The position numbers and the translations under genes were made by a program. Positions 1 through 8,420 of a stretch of DNA of 30,586 nucleotides are shown here, piece by piece. Under the pieces are notes generated by a model. The model worked only from the letters and a program-made list of their open reading frames with translations. It was not told the DNA's origin and did no database searches. Each line of letters starts with the position of its first letter. Position 1 is the first letter of the stretch. This DNA is from JAWXCF01 sp034440515 (GTDB lineage Bacteria > Bacteroidota > Bacteroidia > CAILMK01): the NCBI GenBank assembly GCA_034440515.1, contig JAWXCF010000116.1, positions 1 to 30,586 on the forward strand. The letters run 5' to 3'.

Positions 1-2
1 CC

Positions 3-1586
3 TCGCTAGCAGGACTGCAACCATACACTGGTTCTTTTGGCGCTGTTGAATTAAAACATTTGCTTAACAGGACTATGTTTGGCTATAAAATGTCAGACTT
101 AGCAACATTATCAGGTAAAACAATGGCCCAAGTAGTTGCTACATTATTAACTGAGGCTAGCAAACCACTACCCCCAATTAATGACTATTCCGCAAATGGG
201 GCAAATTTTGCAGACCCAAACGTGGCTCTTGGTCAGAATTGGGTAACAGCTCCAAATGACGGCAATATAAACGCATATAGAGCAGTAAGTTATAAAAACT
301 GGTGGGTACAGACTCTAGTTGGACAAGGCACCAGCATTCACGAGAAAATGATTCTGTTTTGGCAAAATCACTTCGCCACAGAATTAATGGTGATAGGTGA
401 CCCTAGGTTTGCTTATAAACACCACGAATTGGTTCGCACAAACGCTCTAGGTAACTTTAGAACACTTACTAGGGAGATGACGTACGACCCTGCTATGTTA
501 GTGTATCTGAATGGTAATCAAAATAGTGTTGCTGCCCCTGATGAAAATTATGGCAGAGAGCTACAAGAATTATTTACTAGTGGTAAGGGTGCGGGTAGTA
601 AATATACAGAAGACGATGTGAAGGCTGCTGCAAAAGTATTAACTGGATGGAGGAGCAGTACAGCTAATTTAAACAGTTTCTTTGATAGTAAAAAACACGA
701 GTCCAGAGATAAAACTTTTAGCAGTTACTATGGTAACAAAGTAATAAAAGGAAAAACAGGAAATAATGCTGGTATAGATGAGTTGAATGAAATGCTGGAT
801 ATGATATTTAGCGTAGATGAGGTTGCTAAACATTTGTGTAGAAAACTTTACAGATTTTTTGTCTATTACGTCATTACAGACGATATAGAAACAAATGTTA
901 TCACCCCAATGGCTGACACTTTTAGAAGCAATAATTATGAGATTAAGCCTGTACTAAATCAGCTATTTACATCATCTCATTTCTATGATGTGGTTAATCA
1001 AGCTTGTCAAATTAAGGCGCCATTAGACCTAATAATTGGATACTTAAAACATATGAACGTAGCCCTCCCAGATAAAACTAGCTACACACAGAGTTACGCA
1101 CACTACGGATTATTAGCTCAATATAGTTCTATATTACAACAAGATTTACACGATCAACCTAGTGTTGCCGGTTGGCCTGCATATTATCAGGAGCCTGCAT
1201 ACTACGAATTATGGATTAATACAGACACTTTGCAGAAGAGAAATCAATTTTCTGACCTTCTAGTTTATACCGGTTATGTAAAAAGTGGCTTTACTACTAA
1301 GGCGGACGTTATAGCTGTAACTAAACAGTTTAGTAAACCAGCTGACCCTAATAAACTAATTGAAGAAGCTATAAACTATCTATTTCCATTAAATGCTGGG
1401 CCTTCTCTGGCCGTTTCACTTAAATATATTTTGTTGAGTGGTCAATCAAGTGACTATTATTGGACTGATGCTTGGGAAGATTATTTGGCAAAACCAAATG
1501 ACGCTATGCTAAAATCAGCCGTAGTAACTCGGTTAACTCAATTTTTTGGATACATTATGTCACAATCTGAATATCAACTTTGCTAA
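3..1586 (+). CDS. DUF1800 family protein, 5' end outside the window
   Basis: The reading frame is open from the left edge; the residues before the first TTG (60) read YTGSFGAVELKHLLNR, the usual start of the DUF1800 domain (xLxHLLxRxxFG). The TTG is therefore an internal leucine and the true start lies upstream of the window. Family motifs seen are FWQNHFATE (about 360-385), the stretch REMTYDPAMLVYLNG, NYGRELQELFTSG and YTEDDVKAAAKVLTGWR. The biochemical function of DUF1800 is unknown; members are usually exported and almost always sit beside a DUF1501 gene, as here, with 13 bp between stop and the next start. The domain looks complete apart from the N-terminus and signal peptide, which cannot be judged. 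The pair is probably one transcript. Family call is secure; role is not known. Confidence 0.9.
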   Translation, partial: SLAGLQPYTGSFGAVELKHLLNRTMFGYKMSDLATLSGKTMAQVVATLLTEASKPLPPINDYSANGANFADPNVALGQNWVTAPNDGNINAYRAVSYKNWWVQTLVGQGTSIHEKMILFWQNHFATELMVIGDPRFAYKHHELVRTNALGNFRTLTREMTYDPAMLVYLNGNQNSVAAPDENYGRELQELFTSGKGAGSKYTEDDVKAAAKVLTGWRSSTANLNSFFDSKKHESRDKTFSSYYGNKVIKGKTGNNAGIDELNEMLDMIFSVDEVAKHLCRKLYRFFVYYVITDDIETNVITPMADTFRSNNYEIKPVLNQLFTSSHFYDVVNQACQIKAPLDLIIGYLKHMNVALPDKTSYTQSYAHYGLLAQYSSILQQDLHDQPSVAGWPAYYQEPAYYELWINTDTLQKRNQFSDLLVYTGYVKSGFTTKADVIAVTKQFSKPADPNKLIEEAINYLFPLNAGPSLAVSLKYILLSGQSSDYYWTDAWEDYLAKPNDAMLKSAVVTRLTQFFGYIMSQSEYQLC

Positions 1587-1599
1587 TCGGAAATATATT

Positions 1600-3180
1600 A
1601 TGAAAAGAAGAGATTTTTTACGTACTGTAGCTCCTTTAGCTGCAACCCCTATGCTGATAAACGGCTTAAATGTGAACGCAATGGCTGGGTCACTTGTATT
1701 AGATGCCCTAGCAGGAACTGCTGTGAATAACGATCACGTGTTGGTCATCATCCAACTAAATGGTGGTAATGATGGCTTAAATACTGTAATACCCCTAGAC
1801 CAATACACTAACCTAAATAATTTTAGGTCAAACATATTAATAAAAGACAGCAAAATACTTAGTTTGCCAAACTACTCTGGTACTGGTCTTCACCCTGCAT
1901 TATCAGGCTTACATAATCTGTATAAAGATGGAATGGTAAACATAGTGCAAGGCGTTAGTTATCCTAATCCAAACTTTTCGCACTTTAGGGCGACAGACAT
2001 TTGGATGACTGGTGCTGACAGTAAAGAAGTATTGAAAAGTGGCTGGGTAGGTAGATTTTTAGATACTGAATATCCAAACTATCCAACTAACTACCCCAAT
2101 ACTGACAATCCAGACCCTATTGGAATACAAGTGGGTAGCGTAGTGCAACCAGCCTTTAATGGTCCATCTTCTAATATGGGGATTGCCATAACCAGTACTA
2201 CTTCATTTTACAACTTAATAACAGGTACTGTAGATCCTGCCCCGAATACTCCAGCAGGCCACGAACTTACCTATCTACGTGAAGTTGCACTTAAGACGAA
2301 TGCCTACAATAATTCTATTAAGGCCGCAGCTGGTAAGGCTACTAATAAAAGTACCCTTTACCCTGCAGGTAGAAATGATTTAGCTAAACAACTAAAAATA
2401 GTTGCTCAGCTAATAGCAGGTGGTCTGAAGACTAAAATTTATATGGTTTCTATGGGTGGTTTCGACACCCACTCTGCTCAAGTTGACACTGCTGCATCAG
2501 AATTAGGTAGCCACGCCACATTACTTAAAAACTTAAATGACGCCATATTCGCATTTCAAGACGATCTAAAATTACTTAAAGTAGAAGACCGTGTAATGGG
2601 AATGACATTTTCAGAATTTGGCAGAAGGATAGTTAGTAATGCCAGCCTAGGTACTGACCACGGTGCTGCTGCACCAATGTTTATATTTGGGGCTAAGGCT
2701 AAGGGAGGAATGATAGGAAGCAACCCAACTATTGGTAGTTCAGTTACTGTTAATGACAACCTTCCTATGCAGTACGACTTTAGGTCTGTATATGCAACTA
2801 TACTTGAAGAATGGTTTGGATTGCAAAAATCTGATTTGGAGAAAGTCTTGCTAAAAAACTACCAGACTCTTCCACTTATTCAGACAAGTATCGCCTCACA
2901 ACGTGGATACGGATTGCCTGAAAATGCGATGTCTCAGAATTTCCCCAACCCATTTGAGAATTATACCAACATTACTGTAAATTTTGAGAAAGGCACTTAT
3001 GCACTTATTCAATTATTTGATATGCAAGGCAGAGTGATTAAAACCATAAACGACAGCAAACTAAATGCAGGCCCCAACACCATTCAAATAGATGGTAGTG
3101 ATATACAGGCTGGGCAATATGTATGCAGATTGCAAACGAATACTGGCAACCTAAATAGATATATAGTTAAGGTAAGATAA
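1600..3180 (+). CDS. DUF1501 family protein with Tat-like signal and type IX secretion C-terminal domain
   Basis: The protein has 526 residues from the ATG at 1600. An upstream in-frame ATG at 1546 would overlap the DUF1800 gene and hide the signal peptide, so I prefer 1600, which gives MKRRDFLRTVAPLAATPM, a twin-arginine-like leader. DUF1501 (alkaline phosphatase-like fold) motifs follow: QLNGGNDGLNTVIP, NFSHFRATDIWMTG, GGFDTHSAQ and TFSEFGRRIVSNAS followed by GTDHG. The last ~85 residues (from about nt 2926) form a separate beta-rich module with QNFPNPF, IQLFDMQGRVIK and the ending NRYIVKVR, which is the type A sorting domain of type IX secretion. The protein is thus predicted to cross the inner membrane and then be secreted or anchored at the surface. 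A terminator follows directly. Enzyme activity is not established for the family. Confidence 0.92.
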   Translation: MKRRDFLRTVAPLAATPMLINGLNVNAMAGSLVLDALAGTAVNNDHVLVIIQLNGGNDGLNTVIPLDQYTNLNNFRSNILIKDSKILSLPNYSGTGLHPALSGLHNLYKDGMVNIVQGVSYPNPNFSHFRATDIWMTGADSKEVLKSGWVGRFLDTEYPNYPTNYPNTDNPDPIGIQVGSVVQPAFNGPSSNMGIAITSTTSFYNLITGTVDPAPNTPAGHELTYLREVALKTNAYNNSIKAAAGKATNKSTLYPAGRNDLAKQLKIVAQLIAGGLKTKIYMVSMGGFDTHSAQVDTAASELGSHATLLKNLNDAIFAFQDDLKLLKVEDRVMGMTFSEFGRRIVSNASLGTDHGAAAPMFIFGAKAKGGMIGSNPTIGSSVTVNDNLPMQYDFRSVYATILEEWFGLQKSDLEKVLLKNYQTLPLIQTSIASQRGYGLPENAMSQNFPNPFENYTNITVNFEKGTYALIQLFDMQGRVIKTINDSKLNAGPNTIQIDGSDIQAGQYVCRLQTNTGNLNRYIVKVR

Positions 3181-3205
3181 ATTAAAGAAATAGCCTAAAT
3201 GATAT

Positions 3206-3233
3206 AAGCCATTGTAATGCAATGGCTTTTTTT
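3206..3233 (+). terminator. Rho-independent terminator after DUF1501
   Basis: A perfect 9-bp stem AAGCCATTG (3206-3214) / CAATGGCTT (3220-3228) with a 5-nt loop runs directly into a T tract (3227-3233). It lies 25 bp after the DUF1501 stop. The T tract faces the plus strand; the minus-strand gene converges on the same spot but would get only a weak tail. Confidence 0.85.
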
Positions 3234-3241
3234 ATGCCTAA

Positions 3242-4018
3242 CTAAAACATTAAACCTATACGCAGACCAGCCATAGGTGTTATCCCTTCATAGGAAAAAT
3301 CTCTTGAATCTCTGGTATAATCCCTAAGTTTAAGTTCATCATTTGTAGTAAAAGCAGTCCTTAGACTAATGCCAACGTAGGGGTCAAAACATATGGGTGA
3401 ATTGCCTATAGGCTTTTTATATCCTATTAGTGTTTGGACACCTAGTTGGTGACTAACAGAATAGTCTAAGAAATTACTAAAAGTATAGTAGGTCTCGTTA
3501 TATCTGTCTACTTTAGTCCAGCCAAATCTATAAAAGTTTACGTAACTGTATCTGTAGAATAGTCCAGATTGATTATACCAACCCTGACCACCATCAGTAA
3601 ACTTTCCAGATTTAACTTTCTTATTAGGATTACCGAAGAACAACTTGACCCCAGTATATATACTACCAAGGGTTGCTATATCTTCTTTATTTTTTTTATA
3701 ATCAGATGATGAATTTTTGGCAGCTTCGGTATAGGCATCAAATCGATCTTTTACAATAATCATTCTACCATATGCCAATTCTGTAAATATCCACCAGTTA
3801 GGCCCTACCTTTATATCTGCACCTATTTTTAGGCTACCATCTATTAAATATAGTGGCTCAACATAGCCTGACCAAGTTGCTATTTTTTTTGCTCGTGCTG
3901 CAATTTGCCCGTCTATTTCATCTTTTTCTACTACTTTTCTTTGAGCACTTATTGGACTATCCACTAGCATAGCTAAGCTTAATAATAACAGAAAAGAAAA
4001 ATTTAGATAGAATTTCAT
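3242..4018 (-). CDS. Predicted outer-membrane beta-barrel protein, function unknown
   Basis: The protein has 258 residues. A signal peptide is clear (FYLNFSFLLLLSLAMLV, cleavage near ISAQ, residues ~1-25). The rest alternates polar and aromatic residues, rich in Tyr, Phe and Gly (for example GWYNQSGLFYRYSYVNFYRF), and ends in GLRIGLMF with a C-terminal Phe, as expected of a barrel inserted by the BAM machinery. An acidic/basic stretch at residues ~28-45 precedes the barrel. I do not recognise a named family; it resembles the small outer-membrane proteins common in Bacteroidota. The gene starts 26 bp beyond the terminator of the upstream lipoprotein gene, leaving little room for its own promoter (see findings). 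Confidence 0.7.
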   Translation of the reverse strand: MKFYLNFSFLLLLSLAMLVDSPISAQRKVVEKDEIDGQIAARAKKIATWSGYVEPLYLIDGSLKIGADIKVGPNWWIFTELAYGRMIIVKDRFDAYTEAAKNSSSDYKKNKEDIATLGSIYTGVKLFFGNPNKKVKSGKFTDGGQGWYNQSGLFYRYSYVNFYRFGWTKVDRYNETYYTFSNFLDYSVSHQLGVQTLIGYKKPIGNSPICFDPYVGISLRTAFTTNDELKLRDYTRDSRDFSYEGITPMAGLRIGLMF

Positions 4019-4044
4019 ATTGTTTAACTACGTATGATTTGGAC

Positions 4045-4087
4045 AAAAAAAACAGGTAACAAATGACCGAAAGTCATCTGCTACCTG
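4045..4087 (-). terminator. Strong Rho-independent terminator (possible attenuator)
   Basis: Read on the minus strand, a 15-bp stem (4087-4073 with 4067-4053; two G-U pairs, no mismatches) and a 5-nt loop are followed by eight U (4052-4045). It ends the LVIVD lipoprotein transcript 24 bp after its stop and lies 26 bp before the start of the barrel protein gene at 4018. Confidence 0.88.
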
Positions 4088-4111
4088 ATATTATTATATT
4101 GTGATTATAGA

Positions 4112-4882
4112 CTATTTATAAGGCTCAATAGGTAGAGAACCAAGCTTTTGAAGCTTACCAGGTGAATATTTATAGGTAGTAACACCCGTAACACCGGAAC
4201 CAACTAAGAAACCATCTTTACCCAAGATAACGTCTGTCATTAGGTTATTAAATTTATCTACTTGTTTCATATTTCCACCGTCACTTACATCAAATACTTT
4301 CAAACCTTGGTCACAAACAAAAAGTCTGTCACCATCTACACCTAAACCTACTGGAGCATCCATAGCTACTTCTTGCAATAGGTTGATATTACCTCTTTGC
4401 ATTATGGTGGTTAAGTCATAAGAGAATAATGCATTAGTACCTTCACCGTTAGATAGAGACCTAAGCGTAACAAAAGCATATTTGCTGTTAGCTACTACTG
4501 GGTCATAAGACCTAACGTGAACTAAAGTAGTTACCTCTTCGCTTTCGCCCATTTCATTTACTTTACGAATTCTAGCGCCAGTTGTAGTACCTAAGTATAG
4601 GAATTCACCCTCTCTATAGATGGTTTCAACCTCTGCATCAACAGGGATATCAGCCTTTTTTGTAATATTAGCTGGGTTACTGATGTCAAACGTGTGAAGA
4701 GCGTGGTCTGAAACTGCAAATAATGTATTGTTAACTATTACAAATTTCGCCAAGCTAGTTCCACCACCTGCTACCTCAGCCGTGCCAAATGTAGTTGAAT
4801 CTATTACTTCTTTTCTACAACCTACTGCCATAGTAGCTATTAAGCCAATAGCAATTATTCCTTTTATGTATGTCAAGTTCAT
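4112..4882 (-). CDS. LVIVD-repeat lipoprotein, corresponds to C-terminal half of the usual family
   Basis: The protein has 256 residues. It starts with a lipoprotein signal (IALIGLIATM-type hydrophobic run ending in the lipobox AVGC, Cys22). The body holds short beta-propeller-like repeats such as LFAVSDHALHTFDISNPANI, LFVCDQGLKVFDVSD and YDPVVANSKYAFVTLRS. In the LVIVD lipoproteins I know from Bacteroidota (roughly 400 or more residues) this block is the second half of a single chain, beginning at a Gly-rich GGxxAKF-like segment; here GGGTSLAKFVIV comes right after the lipobox region. The first half is encoded by the gene just upstream, 32 bp away. Predicted location is the periplasm or outer membrane. 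No catalytic motif is visible; the function is unknown. A strong terminator follows. Confidence 0.8.
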   Translation of the reverse strand: MNLTYIKGIIAIGLIATMAVGCRKEVIDSTTFGTAEVAGGGTSLAKFVIVNNTLFAVSDHALHTFDISNPANITKKADIPVDAEVETIYREGEFLYLGTTTGARIRKVNEMGESEEVTTLVHVRSYDPVVANSKYAFVTLRSLSNGEGTNALFSYDLTTIMQRGNINLLQEVAMDAPVGLGVDGDRLFVCDQGLKVFDVSDGGNMKQVDKFNNLMTDVILGKDGFLVGSGVTGVTTYKYSPGKLQKLGSLPIEPYK

Positions 4883-4914
4883 TTCTTAATTTATTTTGTA
4901 ATTTTTAATAAAAA

Positions 4915-5421
4915 TTAAATGCTTTCCCAACCTATTAAGATTGAATTAGTTGGCCAAGAACTCATTTGATATTGCTTCTGTAGGCTTTTACCATCAGGTG
5001 CTACTTCCTTCACTGGAAATGCAGATTTAACTCTACTAGCTACTTTAGGCTCAATAGGATTAGAAATATCTATTCCCAATAAATCAACTGAACTATTTGC
5101 ATATAGCATATTCGATTTCAATTGAAAATCTGTAATACCAGGGATGCTAATGAACGACACTTTACGTGGATTATTTACATCGCTATTGTCAACAATGTGA
5201 ATACCATAAAATTTCTCGCTTACATAGATTGTATTTCCAACTATCACAACTTTTCCAGGTATGTGCAATGCTTGAACACCTGATGCTTTTACAGCATTTT
5301 CCATCAAGGTTCTGTCCATCAATACTGGCTTGTATTTACTAAAGTCTGAACCAGACTTGTCACAAGATACCAATACTATTGCCATTAGGCCAAATAAAAG
5401 GCTTTTAATATTCATTTTCAT
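4915..5421 (-). CDS. LVIVD-repeat lipoprotein, corresponds to N-terminal half of the usual family
   Basis: The protein has 168 residues with a lipoprotein signal: hydrophobic stretch LLFGLMAIVL and lipobox LVSC (Cys20), then DKSGSD. A second ATG two codons later (5415) is equally possible as start. The body reads PVLMDRTLMENAVK, IPGKVVIVGNTIYVSEKFYG, IHIVDNSDVNNPRKVSFI and LLGIDISNP, which is the first half of the Bacteroidota LVIVD lipoprotein pattern (signal, PVLM, GK-IY, IHIIDNSNP, IDIS). It ends in ILIGWESI; in full-length relatives a similar IIGWE segment is followed by the linker to the second half, which here is encoded in the next gene with its own lipobox. The two genes are probably one transcript and one functional unit. 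Function unknown. Confidence 0.8.
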   Translation of the reverse strand: MKMNIKSLLFGLMAIVLVSCDKSGSDFSKYKPVLMDRTLMENAVKASGVQALHIPGKVVIVGNTIYVSEKFYGIHIVDNSDVNNPRKVSFISIPGITDFQLKSNMLYANSSVDLLGIDISNPIEPKVASRVKSAFPVKEVAPDGKSLQKQYQMSSWPTNSILIGWESI

Positions 5422-5673
5422 TCGATTATTAGTTTATGGTCAACTATTATTTTTACGTTTATACTAACTTCTATACGCTACAGTTGGTACTTATGTTAGG
5501 CAGCACCACGTAAATTATAATTAGTTACTACATCAAATATATAACAGATTATTATTTAAATGATTAATGGCAAAATATTTTTCTAATATTATTTTGCAAC
5601 CAACTTGGATAACCGAGTTCTGTATAATATTTCTTTATTTTGCCTGTGTTTTATAATCAAACACAATATACCT

Positions 5674-6795
5674 ATGAAGTATTTTTTTCAAATTTTAGTG
5701 TTAATTGTCATAGTTAGCATTTCTATCTATTCTTGTCGCAGTAAAAAGTCTATAGTAACAGAGCAACCTACAGTAAAAGTAGAAATTGAAAAAGAAAAAG
5801 AAAATGCACCAGAAAAAGTTGTTTATGACGACAAATTATTCAGCGTAAGCCCTGCCCCAGCAGATATTTACAGCAATGTAAATTTAATAACGGGTAATAG
5901 TGTATTGTTTTATGATGACATCAGCGAGGAAGTGTTAGACGCAAAGCCAGAAAAATGGAACACAACAGGTTACTGTAGAGTAAAATATATAAATGAAACT
6001 GACCAAAAGTGGTTATGTATGTACGGCAGTTCAACTGCTACAACTTCATTAAAAATTCCATCATCAAAATATAATGTGATGGAGGCAGATATTGCTTATG
6101 ATGTTAAGAACAAATCAGCCCTAGAAGTAATAGAAATTAGCTTAAACGGCGGATCATTTATTAATATAGAGATGAAAGTTAATAAAAATCAAATAAAAGT
6201 AAATAAAGCAGATGCAGTTGGTTATCAAGATTTTGATGGAAATAAAAAACTGGTTCACTTAAGCATTATAATGACTGATGTTGGTACAACTGTATGGATA
6301 GATAACATACCAGTAGCTAAACTGGCTAATGTGAAAGCAGAAGCAATAAATAACGTAAAAATAAATGTAGTAAATACAAGTGTTGATAATAGAGTGGCAA
6401 TTTCCAACCTAAGGATTACAACCGAGGAGCCAAGAATTAGTCAACAATTTGCTAACACTGGTAAGTTTTTTCTACGTGGTATTCAATTCGATTTGAAAGA
6501 GGAAAGCCCAACTAATTACAGTTATTCCACTTTAGCTGAAGTTGCTAAAGCTATGAAAGCTAACCCTAAAGTAAGCTATACTGTTGTGGTTCATAATGAC
6601 GGCAGATTAGAGAAAGAATCTAACTTGAAATTAAGCCAAACTAGGGCAAATAATGTAGTAAATATTTTAGTAGGAATGGGTGTGACTAAATCAAGACTAA
6701 AAGCTGTAGGTAAGGGAGAAACAGAACTGTTGGTAAATAATAGCACCTTAGTTTATCAGGCGACCAACAGACGTGTGCAGTTTATCAGAAATTAA
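5674..6795 (+). CDS. OmpA-family lipoprotein (peptidoglycan-associated)
   Basis: The protein has 373 residues from the ATG at 5674. An in-frame TTG at 5605 would add 23 residues in front of the signal peptide and is unlikely. It begins MKYFFQILVLIVIVSIS with lipobox IYSC (Cys21). Residues ~22-50 are charged. A middle beta-rich region (about 60-240, from VLFYDDISEEVLDAKPEKWN to ISNLRI) resembles the jelly-roll/LamG-like module found before OmpA domains in other Bacteroidota. The C-terminal ~105 residues are an OmpA/MotB-type domain: IQFDLKEESPTNYSYSTLAEV, a VVHNDG segment, LSQTRANNVVNILVGMGV, KAVGKGE and the final NRRVQF. The acidic residue and the Arg needed to hold peptidoglycan are present. 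It should tether the outer membrane to the cell wall. It converges with the VWA gene with a 2-bp gap. Confidence 0.88.
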   Translation: MKYFFQILVLIVIVSISIYSCRSKKSIVTEQPTVKVEIEKEKENAPEKVVYDDKLFSVSPAPADIYSNVNLITGNSVLFYDDISEEVLDAKPEKWNTTGYCRVKYINETDQKWLCMYGSSTATTSLKIPSSKYNVMEADIAYDVKNKSALEVIEISLNGGSFINIEMKVNKNQIKVNKADAVGYQDFDGNKKLVHLSIIMTDVGTTVWIDNIPVAKLANVKAEAINNVKINVVNTSVDNRVAISNLRITTEEPRISQQFANTGKFFLRGIQFDLKEESPTNYSYSTLAEVAKAMKANPKVSYTVVVHNDGRLEKESNLKLSQTRANNVVNILVGMGVTKSRLKAVGKGETELLVNNSTLVYQATNRRVQFIRN

Positions 6796-6797
6796 AA

Positions 6798-8204
6798 CTA
6801 TTTGCGGCTCCGCATCTTAACTTCTTCTACCAATATTTCAGAACTATGGTCGTTATCGGTAATGTAGATAAAACTACCACCACCAGTTTCGGCCATTTTT
6901 TTCATTTTGGCTATGGCTGTCTTGTCTTTTCCAAATCCAAATACAGTCAAGTAAATCTTTTTTTCTTTTTCTTGATTTATTACTTCAAATAATGCTTCAT
7001 CAGTTTTGTCTAGGTTAAATGAACCATCTGTAGCTAGTATTATTTGATTATTTCCTCCTGATACAAAGTTTTCCTCAGCCAATTTATATGCTTCTCGTAT
7101 TGCCTTGCCACCTTGTGTGCTGCCATAAGCCTTTAGGCTGTCTATCTTTTTGCCTATCATTTTCTTATTATCTTCATCAGCACTAATGGGTTGCAGCGCT
7201 ACGTTCACCTTACTGGCATAAGTTATTAGGGTAACTCTGTCGATTCCTCTTAGGTTTGTTAACAGTGTTTTCATACTAATTTTAAGTAAAGGCAGCCTAT
7301 CAGCAGTCACCATACTACTGCTTACATCTACTAGAAACACTATGTTGTTTGGTTTATAGGTATTTGCATTTAATTCACCAGGTCTAGACACATAGTTATT
7401 TACCACACTATCTGGCAATTCATCTCTAATTACAGTTACGTCTTGCCTAATTACTTCTTTATTTTTTTCATCTATTTGGTCTTGCACCGCAGGTGGAAAA
7501 TCTATGGCAACGTGTTTCAAATAGATATTTACAATGCCCATTCCACCACCTATATATATTTGCACCCTACCCGTTTCATAACCCTTAGCATCTGCATCTA
7601 TTATATAGTTGCCTATGGGTACCACCCTTCTGGTCTGTCCATTTTCATCAGTAGTATTTGTGTTGTTTAGACCTAACCTTGGGTGCCATTTTACCCTAGC
7701 ACTCGCAATTGGCTGTCTGGTATCGTGGTCAAATACGTTTACTAGTAAATCTTTCTCTGCTGCCCTATCTCCACCTGCTGGGTCAAAACCTGGACAATTT
7801 GGATTGGCTGATAAGTCAATGGTTTTATAATCTCCTGTCACAGTTAGGTTTACAGGGGTATTACTTTCCCCAAACCACACCTTAATATCTTTCTTAAATG
7901 GGCCCCTTTTCTCTGGGTTATACTTAATTCGAACTATTGCTTGCCCACCTACAGGGATATCTGTAGTACTATAACGGACCTTACAGTCATCAGGAAAATC
8001 TGCTCGCAACAAATAGATATTGTTTTTCCCATTATTTAAAAGAATAAAGTCAGCTACTGCTTCATCAGCTGCCGTCAAATTACCAAAATTATGGACTAAG
8101 TGATCGACAGATAAATTTACCTTACTCTGAGTAAAACCAACACGACAATTACATAGTGTAAGTATAATTACTGTAAATAGGCTAATATAGGTTTTAGTCT
8201 TCAT
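6798..8204 (-). CDS. Exported VWA-domain protein with DUF1573-like and carboxypeptidase-regulatory-like domains
   Basis: The protein has 468 residues from the ATG at 8204; a TTG at 8219 would only lengthen the front of the signal peptide. The signal is MKTKTYISLFTVIILTLC, with Cys residues (CNC) that could be a lipobox or precede cleavage at GFTQ. Residues ~30-135 form an Ig-like domain of the DUF1573/Hydin type (HNFGNLTAADEAVADFIL, IKYNPEKRGPF). Residues ~160-235 resemble the CarboxypepD_reg fold (PIASARVKW, TTDENGQTRRVVPIGNY, KGYE). Residues ~295-460 are a VWA domain with an intact MIDAS signature DVSSSM, a Ser/Thr near YGSTQGG and ATDGSFN. VWA domains bind protein ligands through a metal ion, so this is probably a periplasmic or surface adhesion/assembly protein; the ligand is unknown. 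It is near the nuo genes only by position. Confidence 0.85.
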   Translation of the reverse strand: MKTKTYISLFTVIILTLCNCRVGFTQSKVNLSVDHLVHNFGNLTAADEAVADFILLNNGKNNIYLLRADFPDDCKVRYSTTDIPVGGQAIVRIKYNPEKRGPFKKDIKVWFGESNTPVNLTVTGDYKTIDLSANPNCPGFDPAGGDRAAEKDLLVNVFDHDTRQPIASARVKWHPRLGLNNTNTTDENGQTRRVVPIGNYIIDADAKGYETGRVQIYIGGGMGIVNIYLKHVAIDFPPAVQDQIDEKNKEVIRQDVTVIRDELPDSVVNNYVSRPGELNANTYKPNNIVFLVDVSSSMVTADRLPLLKISMKTLLTNLRGIDRVTLITYASKVNVALQPISADEDNKKMIGKKIDSLKAYGSTQGGKAIREAYKLAEENFVSGGNNQIILATDGSFNLDKTDEALFEVINQEKEKKIYLTVFGFGKDKTAIAKMKKMAETGGGSFIYITDNDHSSEILVEEVKMRSRK

Positions 8205-8392
8205 CTTAATTATCTGCAAATTTTAAGGCTAAGACCGTACCATTTACAGTTGTGGAGAAATATTACAATATGCAAATAATCTTAAAAGATATATTTAAGT
8301 CGTAAATTATTGCCCTACAAATAATTACATTAAAAACTTGTGATTATTTAGTTGATTTATACTCACATTCTTTTTTATGCGGTCTACATAAA

Positions 8393-8400
8393 TAACTTTG
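8393..8400 (+). promoter_or_regulatory. Candidate -7 promoter box for the nuoJ operon
   Basis: TAACTTTG matches the Bacteroidota -7 consensus TAnnTTTG exactly and ends 20 bp before the nuoJ ATG, so the transcript would have a very short leader. No convincing -33 TTTG element is seen at the normal distance, which lowers certainty. Confidence 0.5.
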
Positions 8401-8420
8401 CGCACCGCTTAGTGTAAAAT

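Noticed and set aside
60..62. TTG as start of the DUF1800 gene
   Set aside because: The frame continues upstream with family-specific residues, so the gene is cut by the window edge.
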